30,293 nucleotides of DNA from Sphingopyxis macrogoltabida (GCA_003241685.1 QFPJ01000050.1:1-30293); one strand, 5' to 3'. Counted from the first letter of the stretch, positions 15,456 through 21,578 are shown. Made by a program: numbers and translations. The notes: generated from the letters alone by a model not told the origin.

Positions 15456-15731
15456 TCAGTTCCTCCTGTTTCTGTTTTCGAGCTGCGCCAGGTCTTCATC
15501 GCTGCGTACCGCGGGGCGGAAGTCAGGATTGTCGGCGCTGATGATGCGTTCGACGGTGTGCAGGCGGTTTTCCAGCCGCCGTGCGGTGTCATACAGTTCG
15601 TCGAGGAGCTGCTCATCCTCTCCGGTCAGTGTCTTGGCCTGTTTCCACTTGGTCACATAGTGGAGGATAAGCCAGGGCAGACCGAGGAAGATCGCAGGCA
15701 CCACGATGATCGGAACGAGTACCTCTTCCAT
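15456..15731 (-). CDS. pspB: Envelope stress response membrane protein PspB
   Basis: PspB is a small single-pass inner-membrane protein acting with PspC to signal to PspA. The 91-residue product starts MEEVLVPIIVVPAIFLGLP, with the membrane helix at residues ~5-26, followed by HYVTKWKQAK and the PspB-type helix LLDELYDTARRLENRLHTVE leading to RIISADNPDFRP, a family signature. ATG 15731 has AAGGAG 8 bases upstream, overlapping the pspA stop region (12-base gap). Its C-terminal VERIISAD pattern is what the five downstream small proteins repeat. Confidence 0.92.
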   Translation of the reverse strand: MEEVLVPIIVVPAIFLGLPWLILHYVTKWKQAKTLTGEDEQLLDELYDTARRLENRLHTVERIISADNPDFRPAVRSDEDLAQLENRNRRN

Positions 15732-15743
15732 CGGTCCGGCTCC

Positions 15744-16406
15744 TTAATTCTTGCCCTGCGCGGCCTTCAGCGCCGCCAGTTCGTCGGCGACCTTGTCGGC
15801 CGCCTGCAGATCGGCGATTTCCTCGTCGAGCGTCTTCTTATAGCCCAGACCCAGCGCATCGGCACGGCCTTCGGCTTCGTCGACGCGGCGTTCGAGCGTT
15901 TCGAAGCGCGAGAAGGCATCCTGAACGCGATCGCCATTGGTCATCTCGCGCAGCTTGTAGCGGTTTTCCGCGCTCTCCAGGCGATTGACGACGCTCGACT
16001 GGCGCGCACGCGCTTCGCTGAGCTTCTTCTGCAGCTTGGCGATGTCGGCCTCATAGCCCTGGAGCGCGTCGTCGAGGACGGCAATCTCCGCCTTCAGCCG
16101 TTCGGCCATGTCGCCGGCCTTCTGCTTTTCGACCAGCGCCGCGGTGGCGAGATCCTCGCGATCCTTCGACAGCGCGAGTTCGGCCTTTTCCTTCCAGCTG
16201 TCCTGCAGGCTTTCCAGCTTGGCGATGTGACGGCGCATCTCCTTCTGGTCGGCAATGGTGCGGGCCGCCGAGGCGCGGACTTCGACCAGCGTCTCGTTCA
16301 TCTCGAAGATGATCTGGCGGATCATCTTTTCGGGATCTTCGGCCCGGTCGAGCAGATCGGTGACGTTGGCGGCGATGATGTCGCGGGTTCGTGAAAAAAT
16401 ACCCAT
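15744..16406 (-). CDS. pspA: Phage shock protein A (PspA/IM30 family)
   Basis: PspA is a peripheral membrane coiled-coil protein (ESCRT-III/Vipp1 superfamily) that binds damaged inner membrane and, at rest, inhibits PspF. The 220-residue length fits. It begins MGIFSRTRDIIAANVTDLLD with the amphipathic membrane helix, then AEDPEKMIRQIIFEM, followed by long coiled-coil helices (residues ~25-185), typical of IM30 proteins. ATG 16406 has CAGGAG 8 bases upstream; longer in-frame extensions lack such a site. A terminator-like hairpin with a T tract lies about 50 bases upstream, between this gene and the leader peptide gene, so read-through or another promoter must feed pspA. Confidence 0.96.
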   Translation of the reverse strand: MGIFSRTRDIIAANVTDLLDRAEDPEKMIRQIIFEMNETLVEVRASAARTIADQKEMRRHIAKLESLQDSWKEKAELALSKDREDLATAALVEKQKAGDMAERLKAEIAVLDDALQGYEADIAKLQKKLSEARARQSSVVNRLESAENRYKLREMTNGDRVQDAFSRFETLERRVDEAEGRADALGLGYKKTLDEEIADLQAADKVADELAALKAAQGKN

Positions 16407-16455
16407 TTGGAAAACTCCTGACGAAACTCTTTCGAGACCTTCTGAAAATACTGGC

Positions 16456-16507
16456 AAAAAATACTGGTGCCGGGGCGGGGCAAGGGGGGAGAGTGCCCCG
16501 GCACCAG
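16456..16507 (-). terminator. Terminator- or attenuator-like hairpin between leader peptide gene and pspA
   Basis: On the minus strand, CTGGTGCCGGGGC (16507-16495) and GCCCCGGCACCAG (16476-16464) form a perfect 13-bp stem with an 18-base loop, followed at once by TATTTTTT (16463-16456). This is a canonical intrinsic terminator shape located inside what would be one sigma-54-driven transcript. Partial termination or processing is the likely effect. Confidence 0.8.
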
Positions 16508-16513
16508 AGCCGG

Positions 16514-16684
16514 TCAAGCCAAGGGACTGACCGCCGGGGACATGGCAGCCGCCACCAGACCGATGGCGGGGGCGCCATCGGCATTCGCGGCGAAGGCAGG
16601 CTGGTCGATCACACCGACGAGGATCGCCAGGGCGCCGATCGCGCTGAACGCGAAAGTAGCGGTCTGGGCAAAGATCGTCTTCAT
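16514..16684 (-). CDS. 56-residue exported/membrane leader peptide of the psp operon
   Basis: This small gene starts MKTIFAQTATFAFSAIG at ATG 16684, with a strong AGGAAGG 8 bases upstream. It has a hydrophobic segment at residues ~9-25 and an AFA-AN signal-peptidase-like site near residue 33, leaving a ~23-residue mature peptide rich in Ala and Pro (ANADGAPAIGLVAAAMSP). Alternatively it stays as a single-pass membrane peptide. Its ATG lies about 48 bases after the predicted start site of the sigma-54 promoter at 16743-16758, so it would be the first gene transcribed in the Psp response. I recognise no family. The ribosome-binding site and promoter are the main evidence that it is real. Confidence 0.72.
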   Translation of the reverse strand: MKTIFAQTATFAFSAIGALAILVGVIDQPAFAANADGAPAIGLVAAAMSPAVSPLA

Positions 16685-16742
16685 AATGAAACCTTCCTGT
16701 CTGGCTGCACCGGCACGCGGTGCGCCGGTTCGTTTCCTGAAA

Positions 16743-16758
16743 TGCAGGAGGCGTGCCA
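16743..16758 (-). promoter_or_regulatory. Sigma-54 (-24/-12) promoter of the psp operon
   Basis: Read on the minus strand, TGGCACG-CCTC-CTGCA fits the RpoN consensus TGGCACG-N4-TTGCA with one mismatch and the exact 10-base spacing between GG and GC. The predicted start site is near 16732. PspF, a sigma-54 activator, is encoded just upstream and divergently, which strongly supports the assignment. Confidence 0.85.
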
Positions 16759-16822
16759 AATGCCGGGAGCGTCGGAAAACGGCGGAAAATGCCGCGGACG
16801 ACATGGCTCGCGTCGAATTGAC

Positions 16823-16859
16823 TTGCCAATCAACGGGAAATTTTGCCAATCATTGGGAA
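16823..16859. promoter_or_regulatory. Two tandem operator-like sites, probable PspF enhancer (UAS)
   Basis: TTGCCAATCAACGGGAA (16823-16839) and TTGCCAATCATTGGGAA (16843-16859) repeat with a 20-bp period, about two helical turns. The second contains the palindrome CCAAT-C-ATTGG. Their centres are ~100 and ~120 bases upstream of the predicted psp start site, the distance range of PspF enhancers in E. coli. They end at the pspF ATG, so binding could also repress pspF. Confidence 0.65.
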
Positions 16860-17872
16860 TGGAGCGCGAAACGCAGTTCATCGGGCAATCGGGAGCCTTT
16901 CAGGACGCGGTCGAACGCGCCAGCCAGGCGGCGACGCTGGACCGCCCCGTGCTGGTCATCGGCGAACGCGGCACCGGCAAGGAACTGATCGCCGAGCGGC
17001 TCCACCGCCTGTCGGCGCGCTGGGACAAGCCCTATGTGATCATGAACTGCGCCGCGATGCCCGAAACGCTGATCGAAAGCGAATTGTTCGGGCACGAGGC
17101 GGGGGCCTTCACCGGCGCGACGCGCAGCCGCGCCGGACGGTTCGAGGAGGCCGACGGCGGCACGCTGTTTCTGGACGAACTGGCGACGATGTCGATGGGC
17201 GCGCAGGAACGCCTGTTGCGCGCGGTCGAATATGGGGAGGTGACGCGCGTCGGCGCGTCGCGCCCGATCCGCGTCGACGTGCGCATCGTCGCGGCGACCA
17301 ACGAACATCTGCCGGCGCTGGTCGACGCCCATAAATTTCGCGCCGACCTGCTCGACCGATTGTCGTTCGAGGTCATCACCCTGATCGAGGTGCTGGCCAC
17401 CTATTTCGGGCAGCGCATGGCGGCGGAGATCGGCTGGGACGAATGGCCGGGATTCGGCCCGCGCGCGCTGGCGGCGATGGAAGGGCACGACTGGCCCGGC
17501 AATGTCCGCGAACTCCGGAACGTCATCGAGCGCGGCATCTATCGTTGGCACGACCCGGCGCGGCCGGTCGATGCGTTGAATTTCGATCCCTTTGCCAGCC
17601 CCTGGCAACCCGTGCCGCGGTCGTCCGAGGCGGCGCGCGAACCGGCATCGCCCGATCGGAGCGATACGCCGCCGCCGACGGCCGCCGCCGGCCCGTCCCC
17701 GCCGCCCGGCACCGTCAGCGACCTGCGCGCCGCGGTCGACGGATATGAAAAGCAGATCCTCGCCGACACGATGGCGCGTTGCCGTTACAATCAGAAGGTC
17801 GCGGCCGAGGCGCTGGGGCTGAGTTACGACCAAATCCGCCATGCGCTGAAAAAGCACGGGCTGAACCAGTAA
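16859..17872 (+). CDS. pspF: PspF, sigma-54-dependent transcriptional activator of psp
   Basis: PspF is an enhancer-binding AAA+ ATPase that remodels RNA polymerase-sigma-54 at psp promoters. The 337-residue protein lacks a receiver domain, as expected. It shows Walker A GERGTGKE, the sigma-54-contact loop GAFTGAT, Walker B GGTLFLDELA, arginine fingers in FRADLLDRLSF, WPGNVREL, a Pro/Ala-rich linker and a Fis-type HTH (NQKVAAEALGLSYDQIRHAL). Oddly, LSFEVITL (to Leu175) runs straight into IEVLATYF, so the usual PPLRxRxxD stretch of about 9 residues is missing, an in-frame 27-base gap relative to E. coli PspF. ATG 16859 is chosen by alignment of the N terminus (FIGQSGAFQDAVERAS); no clear Shine-Dalgarno precedes it. 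Confidence 0.94.
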   Translation: MERETQFIGQSGAFQDAVERASQAATLDRPVLVIGERGTGKELIAERLHRLSARWDKPYVIMNCAAMPETLIESELFGHEAGAFTGATRSRAGRFEEADGGTLFLDELATMSMGAQERLLRAVEYGEVTRVGASRPIRVDVRIVAATNEHLPALVDAHKFRADLLDRLSFEVITLIEVLATYFGQRMAAEIGWDEWPGFGPRALAAMEGHDWPGNVRELRNVIERGIYRWHDPARPVDALNFDPFASPWQPVPRSSEAAREPASPDRSDTPPPTAAAGPSPPPGTVSDLRAAVDGYEKQILADTMARCRYNQKVAAEALGLSYDQIRHALKKHGLNQ

Positions 17873-17882
17873 CCGCGCCGCC

Positions 17883-18401
17883 CTATTGCCCCGGCAATTG
17901 CGCGCCGAGCGCCTCGATCACCGCATCCTGCCCCGAGACGAGATCGGCAAGCCGGTCGCGCAGCGCATAGATGTCGGGCAGGCCGTCGACCTGTTCCTCG
18001 ACGCTGCGGTCGAGATAGAGCCGGTCGATGTCGGCCAGCGCGGCGGTCAGCGGCGCGCGCGTCGCGACAAGGCGCGAAATCGCCTGCTGCGCCACCACCC
18101 AGCGCTCGCTGGCGACGGCGGCCCCGGCGGCCGCGGTGACGAGCGAAGCCGTGGGCCCGCGTTCGGCGGCGAAGGCCTGCTGCGCCGACGCCGCGTCGGA
18201 TTCCCAGCGCGCCAGCCGCCCCCCCAGATCGGCGGGCAAGGGGCCCGGCGGCGCGACCTCGACCGGCGGGGGCGCGACGTCGAATCGTCCTTCGACCGGC
18301 CGCTTGGCCAGCGAGGGCGCGTTCGACGCCTGTGCGGCGGCGCATCCCGGCAGCGAAATGACCGCGGCGGCGGCCGGCAGAAGAAGCATCATGCGCATCA
18401 T
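17883..18401 (-). CDS. Putative lipoprotein of unknown function
   Basis: The 172-residue product begins MMRMMLLLPAAAAVISLPGC, a lipoprotein signal peptide with lipobox LPGC. ATG 18401 is used because AGGGA lies 5 bases upstream; ATG 18398 is equally possible. A Pro-rich tether (VAPPPVEVAPPGPLPADLGG) is followed by an Ala-rich, mainly helical domain (residues ~65-172). I recognise no family. The gene converges on pspF with 10 bases between stops, and diverges from rplU. A structural role in the periplasm is possible, but no function can be assigned. Confidence 0.75.
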   Translation of the reverse strand: MMRMMLLLPAAAAVISLPGCAAAQASNAPSLAKRPVEGRFDVAPPPVEVAPPGPLPADLGGRLARWESDAASAQQAFAAERGPTASLVTAAAGAAVASERWVVAQQAISRLVATRAPLTAALADIDRLYLDRSVEEQVDGLPDIYALRDRLADLVSGQDAVIEALGAQLPGQ

Positions 18402-18510
18402 CGCCGTCCCTGATATGGCCGGGCGCGCGCGGCGGCAAGCGCCGAATCGGCCGGGCGGGACGGTCCGGCCGCAAGCACCGCTTTCGAACAAAAAGCACGG
18501 AAATATGCGG

Positions 18511-18539
18511 TTGACAGGCAGAGGCAAGCCCGCTAGTGG
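18511..18539 (+). promoter_or_regulatory. Probable housekeeping promoter of rplU-rpmA
   Basis: A perfect TTGACA (18511-18516) is followed after 17 bases by TAGTGG (18534-18539), about 90 bases before the rplU ATG. The -10 is weak against the E. coli consensus, but a strong -35 is usual in this bacterial class. Confidence 0.6.
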
Positions 18540-18628
18540 CGCGGTCTTTCCCGCTTGTCGGAAAATTCGCCTGCTTCGGCGGGTGACCGGCAGCGCGGGT
18601 GTTCTAGTTTCTGATTGGATGGAAGACC

Positions 18629-19120
18629 ATGTTCGCAATCGTGCGCACGGGCGGCAAACAATATCGCGTCGCCGCTGGAGACAAGATCGCCGTCGAGAAG
18701 ATCGAGGGCGCGGCCGGTGATACCGTGTCGCTCGGCGATATCCTGCTGGCCGGTGACGGCGGCGAAGTGAAGGATGCGAAGGGCCTGACCGTTTCGGCCG
18801 AGATCATCGCCCAGACGCGCGGCGAAAAGGTCATCGTCTTCAAGAAGCGCCGCCGGCACAATTATCGTCGCCGCAACGGCCACCGCCAGTCGCTGACGCT
18901 GCTGCGCATCCTGTCGGTCGGCGAAGCCAAGAAGGCGGCGCCGAAGAAGGAAGCCGCTCCGAAGGCCGAAGCCGCTCCGGCTGCGGAAACCAAGGCCGCC
19001 CCGGCCAAGGAAGCCGCGCCGAAGAAGGCCGCCGCGCCCAAGAAGGACGCCGCGCCCAAGGCCGACGCCGCCGAAAAGAAGCCCGCCGCCAAGAAAGCGG
19101 CCCCCAAGAAGGACGCCTGA
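18629..19120 (+). CDS. rplU: 50S ribosomal protein L21 with Ala/Lys/Pro-rich tail
   Basis: L21 binds 23S rRNA in the large subunit. Residues 1-~102 are the normal domain (MFAIVRTGGKQYRVAAGDKI, FKKRRRHNYRRRNGHRQ, LRILSV). A further ~60 residues form a low-complexity tail of repeated APKK, EAAPK and KKDA units, giving 163 residues against about 103 in E. coli. Such tails are known in several alphaproteobacterial L21 proteins and are probably disordered and basic. rpmA follows 50 bases downstream, the conserved rplU-rpmA order. The codon pattern of the tail (GCC, AAG) matches the genome, so it is not a frameshift artefact. Confidence 0.97.
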   Translation: MFAIVRTGGKQYRVAAGDKIAVEKIEGAAGDTVSLGDILLAGDGGEVKDAKGLTVSAEIIAQTRGEKVIVFKKRRRHNYRRRNGHRQSLTLLRILSVGEAKKAAPKKEAAPKAEAAPAAETKAAPAKEAAPKKAAAPKKDAAPKADAAEKKPAAKKAAPKKDA

Positions 19121-19170
19121 GCGCGCTGACACGCTGCTCGGCTCATCAAGCGAAGCAAGGAGTTTAGGTC

Positions 19171-19440
19171 ATGGCACATAAGAAAGCAGGCGGTTCGTCG
19201 CGTAACGGTCGCGACTCGCAAGCCAAGCGCCTTGGCGTCAAGAAGTTCGGCGGTCAGGAAGTGATCGGCGGCAACATCATCGTGCGCCAGCGCGGCACCC
19301 GCGTCTATCCGGGCGTCAATGTCGGCATGGGCAAGGACCACACGCTGTTCGCCACCGCCGACGGCCGCGTCCGTTTCCACGATGGCAAGCTTGGCCGCAA
19401 ATATGTGTCGGTCGACGCCATGGCGGAAGCCGCCGAATAA
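19171..19440 (+). CDS. rpmA: 50S ribosomal protein L27
   Basis: L27 reaches the peptidyl-transferase centre with its N terminus. The 89-residue protein begins MAHKKAGGSSRNGRDSQAKR with no N-terminal cleavage extension, unlike Firmicute forms, and continues KRLGVKKFGGQ, NIIVRQRGTRVYPG and GMGKDHTLFA, all family signatures. AAGGAG lies 8 bases before the ATG. It is the second gene of the rplU-rpmA unit. A set of hairpins and a T-rich terminator follow. Confidence 0.98.
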   Translation: MAHKKAGGSSRNGRDSQAKRLGVKKFGGQEVIGGNIIVRQRGTRVYPGVNVGMGKDHTLFATADGRVRFHDGKLGRKYVSVDAMAEAAE

Positions 19441-19478
19441 GGACGACTTTGTACGGGTCGTCCACCAGGGATGACCCG
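19441..19478 (+). other. Mutually exclusive hairpins immediately after rpmA
   Basis: GTCGTCC (19457-19463) can pair perfectly with GGACGAC (19441-19447) upstream. As part of CGGGTCGTCC (19454-19463) it can also pair with GGATGACCCG (19469-19478) downstream, with one G-U. Only one of the two can form at a time, as in attenuators, although the position is after the operon's last codon. Confidence 0.5.
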
Positions 19479-19522
19479 GAACGGTCCTTTCCGCCCTTCG
19501 CGCGGAAACAAAGTTCGAAAAG

Positions 19523-19558
19523 AGGGAGACGGGTCACCCCCGATCTCCCTTTTTTCTT
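19523..19558 (+). terminator. Intrinsic terminator of rplU-rpmA
   Basis: AGGGAGA (19523-19529) pairs with TCTCCCT (19544-19550), extended inward by CGGG with CCCG around a single bulged A. TTTTTTCTT follows directly. The stem and U tract are canonical. Confidence 0.85.
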
Positions 19559-19696
19559 GTCCGTTCCAAGCTGCTCCGGCAGCGGCCTTTCGGGAAACGG
19601 ACGCGAAAACAGGGCCATCCATCTCCCTCACGGCTTCGCTGTCGTCAAAGCGTCACCATCTGGCGGCACGGCGACAGGCAAATGGGAGTGACAAGA

Positions 19697-20311
19697 ATGT
19701 TTGCGCGTACCGAAAGATTGCTGCTGCGGCCCGGCTGGCAGGAGGATGCTCCGGCCCTGGCCCGCGCGATCGGCGACGAAATGATCGTGCGCAACCTGGC
19801 CAGCGTGCCCTGGCCCTATGACGAGCGCGACGCCCGCAATTTCCTCGCCGGCTGGGGAGAAACCAGCCCCAGCCGCTTCCTGATGGTCCAGCGCACCGCG
19901 AGCGCGCCGCGCATCATCGGCTGCATCGGGATGGATGCGATGGAAAATGGCGACGTCGAACTGGGTTATTGGGTCGCGCGCCCGTTCTGGGGCCTGGGCT
20001 ATGCGACCGAGGCGGGCCGGCACATGGTCGACCTGGCCCGCACCATGGGCATCCGCCGCCTGGTCGCGTCGCATTTCGTCGACAACCCCGCTTCGGGTTC
20101 GGTGCTGCGCAAACTGGGTTTCGCACCCACGGGTCGCCGCGTCGACCGCCGCAGCCTGGGCCGCGGCACCGCAGCGCCCACCGTCGAATATGCACGCGAT
20201 GTCGCCGAACCCGGCAATGATGCCGACGCCGACGACAGTCCGGTTGCGATGCTTCGCGCGCATCGATGGCCCGATGCCATGCGCGAGGAATGGCGCCTCC
20301 ACGCCGCATGA
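19697..20311 (+). CDS. GNAT family N-acetyltransferase (RimJ-like)
   Basis: The 204-residue protein is an acetyl-CoA-dependent acyltransferase of the RimJ/RimL-type GNAT group. It begins MFARTERLLLRPGW, the usual opening of this subgroup, and contains GCIGMDAMENGDVELGYWV and the acetyl-CoA pyrophosphate loop RPFWGLGYATEAGR, then NPASGSVLRKLGF. ATG 19697 is preferred because GGGAG lies 8 bases upstream; ATG 19682 in frame adds five residues. The acceptor (a protein N terminus, amino acid or small molecule) cannot be told. In related genomes such a gene often follows rplU-rpmA. Confidence 0.9.
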   Translation: MFARTERLLLRPGWQEDAPALARAIGDEMIVRNLASVPWPYDERDARNFLAGWGETSPSRFLMVQRTASAPRIIGCIGMDAMENGDVELGYWVARPFWGLGYATEAGRHMVDLARTMGIRRLVASHFVDNPASGSVLRKLGFAPTGRRVDRRSLGRGTAAPTVEYARDVAEPGNDADADDSPVAMLRAHRWPDAMREEWRLHAA

Positions 20312-20321
20312 CCCCCGCCCC

Positions 20322-20344
20322 CTCCCGCCCTTCGCCGGCGGGAG
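20322..20344. terminator. Hairpin between convergent genes
   Basis: CTCCCGCC (20322-20329) and GGCGGGAG (20337-20344) form a perfect 8-bp stem with a 7-base loop between the stops of two converging genes. No T tract is present on either side, so it is either a Rho-assisted end or a dispersed repeat. Confidence 0.4.
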
Positions 20345-20358
20345 AGGCCGGAGGGGCG

Positions 20359-20976
20359 TCAGCGACCGAGCTTGCCCGCCATGCCGAGGATGTCGTCCAG
20401 CGGATTGCCGTCGCCATTAAGGTCCAGCATCTTGCCCAGACCGCCCAGACCGCCGGCGGACTGACCGCCGCCCAACACGCCGCCGATCAGGTCGCCTAAT
20501 CCGCCCGAAGTCTGGCCGCCTGAAGTCTGGCCGCCCGAAGCCTGCCCCCCGGAAGCCTGACCGCCGCCCTGCTTGGCCATATAGCCCGCGACCAGCATCG
20601 CGAGGATCGGCAGCATCTTTTTCAGCGTTCCGCTGTCGATGCCCGTCTTTGCGGCCGCATCGCCCGCGACGGTGCGGCTCACATCCTTCGACCCGAAAAT
20701 CTGGCCCAGCACGTCATTGCCCGGCTGGACCGGAGTCGGCTGCGACCCCAGCACCGCGTCGAGGAGACCGCCGCCGCCGAGCTGACCGAGCAGCCCGCCG
20801 AGACCGCCCAGGGCATCGGCTCCGCCGCCGCCGCCTTGCGCCTGTTTCTTGAAGCCGCCGAGGATCGCGGGCAGCAATGCGTCGGCCCCCTGCTTTGCGA
20901 CCGCCGGCGGAATGCCCAAATCCCTGGCCATCGATTCGATGCCGCCCGCCTGCTGCAAAATATCGGTCAAATTCAT
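20359..20976 (-). CDS. DUF937 domain-containing protein
   Basis: This 205-residue protein of unknown function matches DUF937 (YidB-like): it starts MNLTDILQQAGGIESMARDL with LGIPPAVAKQGADALLPAIL, a helical bundle, followed by Gly-rich linkers. A second helical segment (KKMLPILAMLVAGYMAKQ) precedes four tandem pentapeptides (QASGG twice, QTSGG twice). The C terminus has DLNGDGNPLDD, an EF-hand/dockerin-like calcium loop. ATG 20976 has GGGAG 8 bases upstream. It is divergent from the DUF3597 gene, with about 180 bases between. No signal peptide is seen, so it is probably cytoplasmic. Confidence 0.88.
   Translation of the reverse strand: MNLTDILQQAGGIESMARDLGIPPAVAKQGADALLPAILGGFKKQAQGGGGGADALGGLGGLLGQLGGGGLLDAVLGSQPTPVQPGNDVLGQIFGSKDVSRTVAGDAAAKTGIDSGTLKKMLPILAMLVAGYMAKQGGGQASGGQASGGQTSGGQTSGGLGDLIGGVLGGGQSAGGLGGLGKMLDLNGDGNPLDDILGMAGKLGR
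20508..20567 (-). repeat. Four 15-bp tandem repeats inside the DUF937 gene
   Basis: Four near-identical 15-base units encode QASGG, QASGG, QTSGG, QTSGG (minus strand). The units differ at few bases, for example CTGAAGTCTGGCCGC against CCGAAGCCTGCCCCC. Repeat number may vary between strains by slippage without breaking the frame. Confidence 0.7.
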
Positions 20977-21156
20977 CTGCTATGCTCCCACTCCGGCGCG
21001 GGATCGAATGGCGCCGGCAGGGGTTAGTATAGCAGCGGGGGGACGGACGGCGACCCGTTCATTTGACTGTCATACCGCCTCTGCTTAACCTTGGCCGCAC
21101 GGTTCCGAAACCTCCGGCCAGCGAGATCGGCCGTATCCTTCAGTGGGAGCAACGAC

Positions 21157-21570
21157 ATGGGTATTTTCAGCAGCATCAAGGACGCAATTTTCGGCAAGAA
21201 GGCGACCGCCGCCGAACCCGCCGCTTCGCCCGCACCGGCAAGCCCCATCGGCACCGCGCTCGACGCGGCGACCAACGCGATGGCGGCCGCGTCGTCCACC
21301 GCGCCGATCAGCGAGGTCGATGTCGAGGCGATTTTGTCCGCCGAAGCCGCCAAGTCTGGCCAGCCGCTCAACTGGCGCACGTCGATCGTCGATCTGATGA
21401 AGCTGCTCGGCATCGATTCCAGCCTTGCCAACCGCAAGGAACTGGCGACCGAACTGGGCTATACCGGCGCCCTCGACGGTAGCGCCGAAATGAATATCTG
21501 GCTGCACAAGGCGGTGATGCGCGAACTGGCGGCGAACGGCGGCAAGGTTCCGGCCGATCTGACGGATTGA
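21157..21570 (+). CDS. DUF3597 domain-containing protein
   Basis: The 137-residue protein begins MGIFSSIKDAIFGKK, an amphipathic start, then an Ala/Pro-rich linker (residues ~16-45) and the compact DUF3597 domain (VDVEAILSAEAAKSG, LNWRTSIVDLMKLLGID, RKELATELGYTG, MNIWLHKAVMRELAANG). This domain resembles a small helical fold of unknown role, often near lysozyme or envelope genes. GGGAG is 8 bases before ATG 21157. The hairpin at 21579-21602 follows the stop at once. Function not assigned. Confidence 0.9.
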   Translation: MGIFSSIKDAIFGKKATAAEPAASPAPASPIGTALDAATNAMAAASSTAPISEVDVEAILSAEAAKSGQPLNWRTSIVDLMKLLGIDSSLANRKELATELGYTGALDGSAEMNIWLHKAVMRELAANGGKVPADLTD

Positions 21571-21578
21571 TGTCATTT

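Noticed and set aside
16455..16474. A possible sigma-54 promoter GGCAC...TTTTTTGC right before pspA
   Set aside because: The distance between GG and GC is 14 bases instead of 10. The sequence is better explained as the 3' arm and T tract of the terminator-like hairpin; the correctly spaced promoter is at 16743-16758.
16391..16858. An N-terminal extension of PspF by up to 156 residues
   Set aside because: It would overlap the psp promoter, operators and leader gene, and the homologous PspF N terminus begins at MERETQFIGQ.
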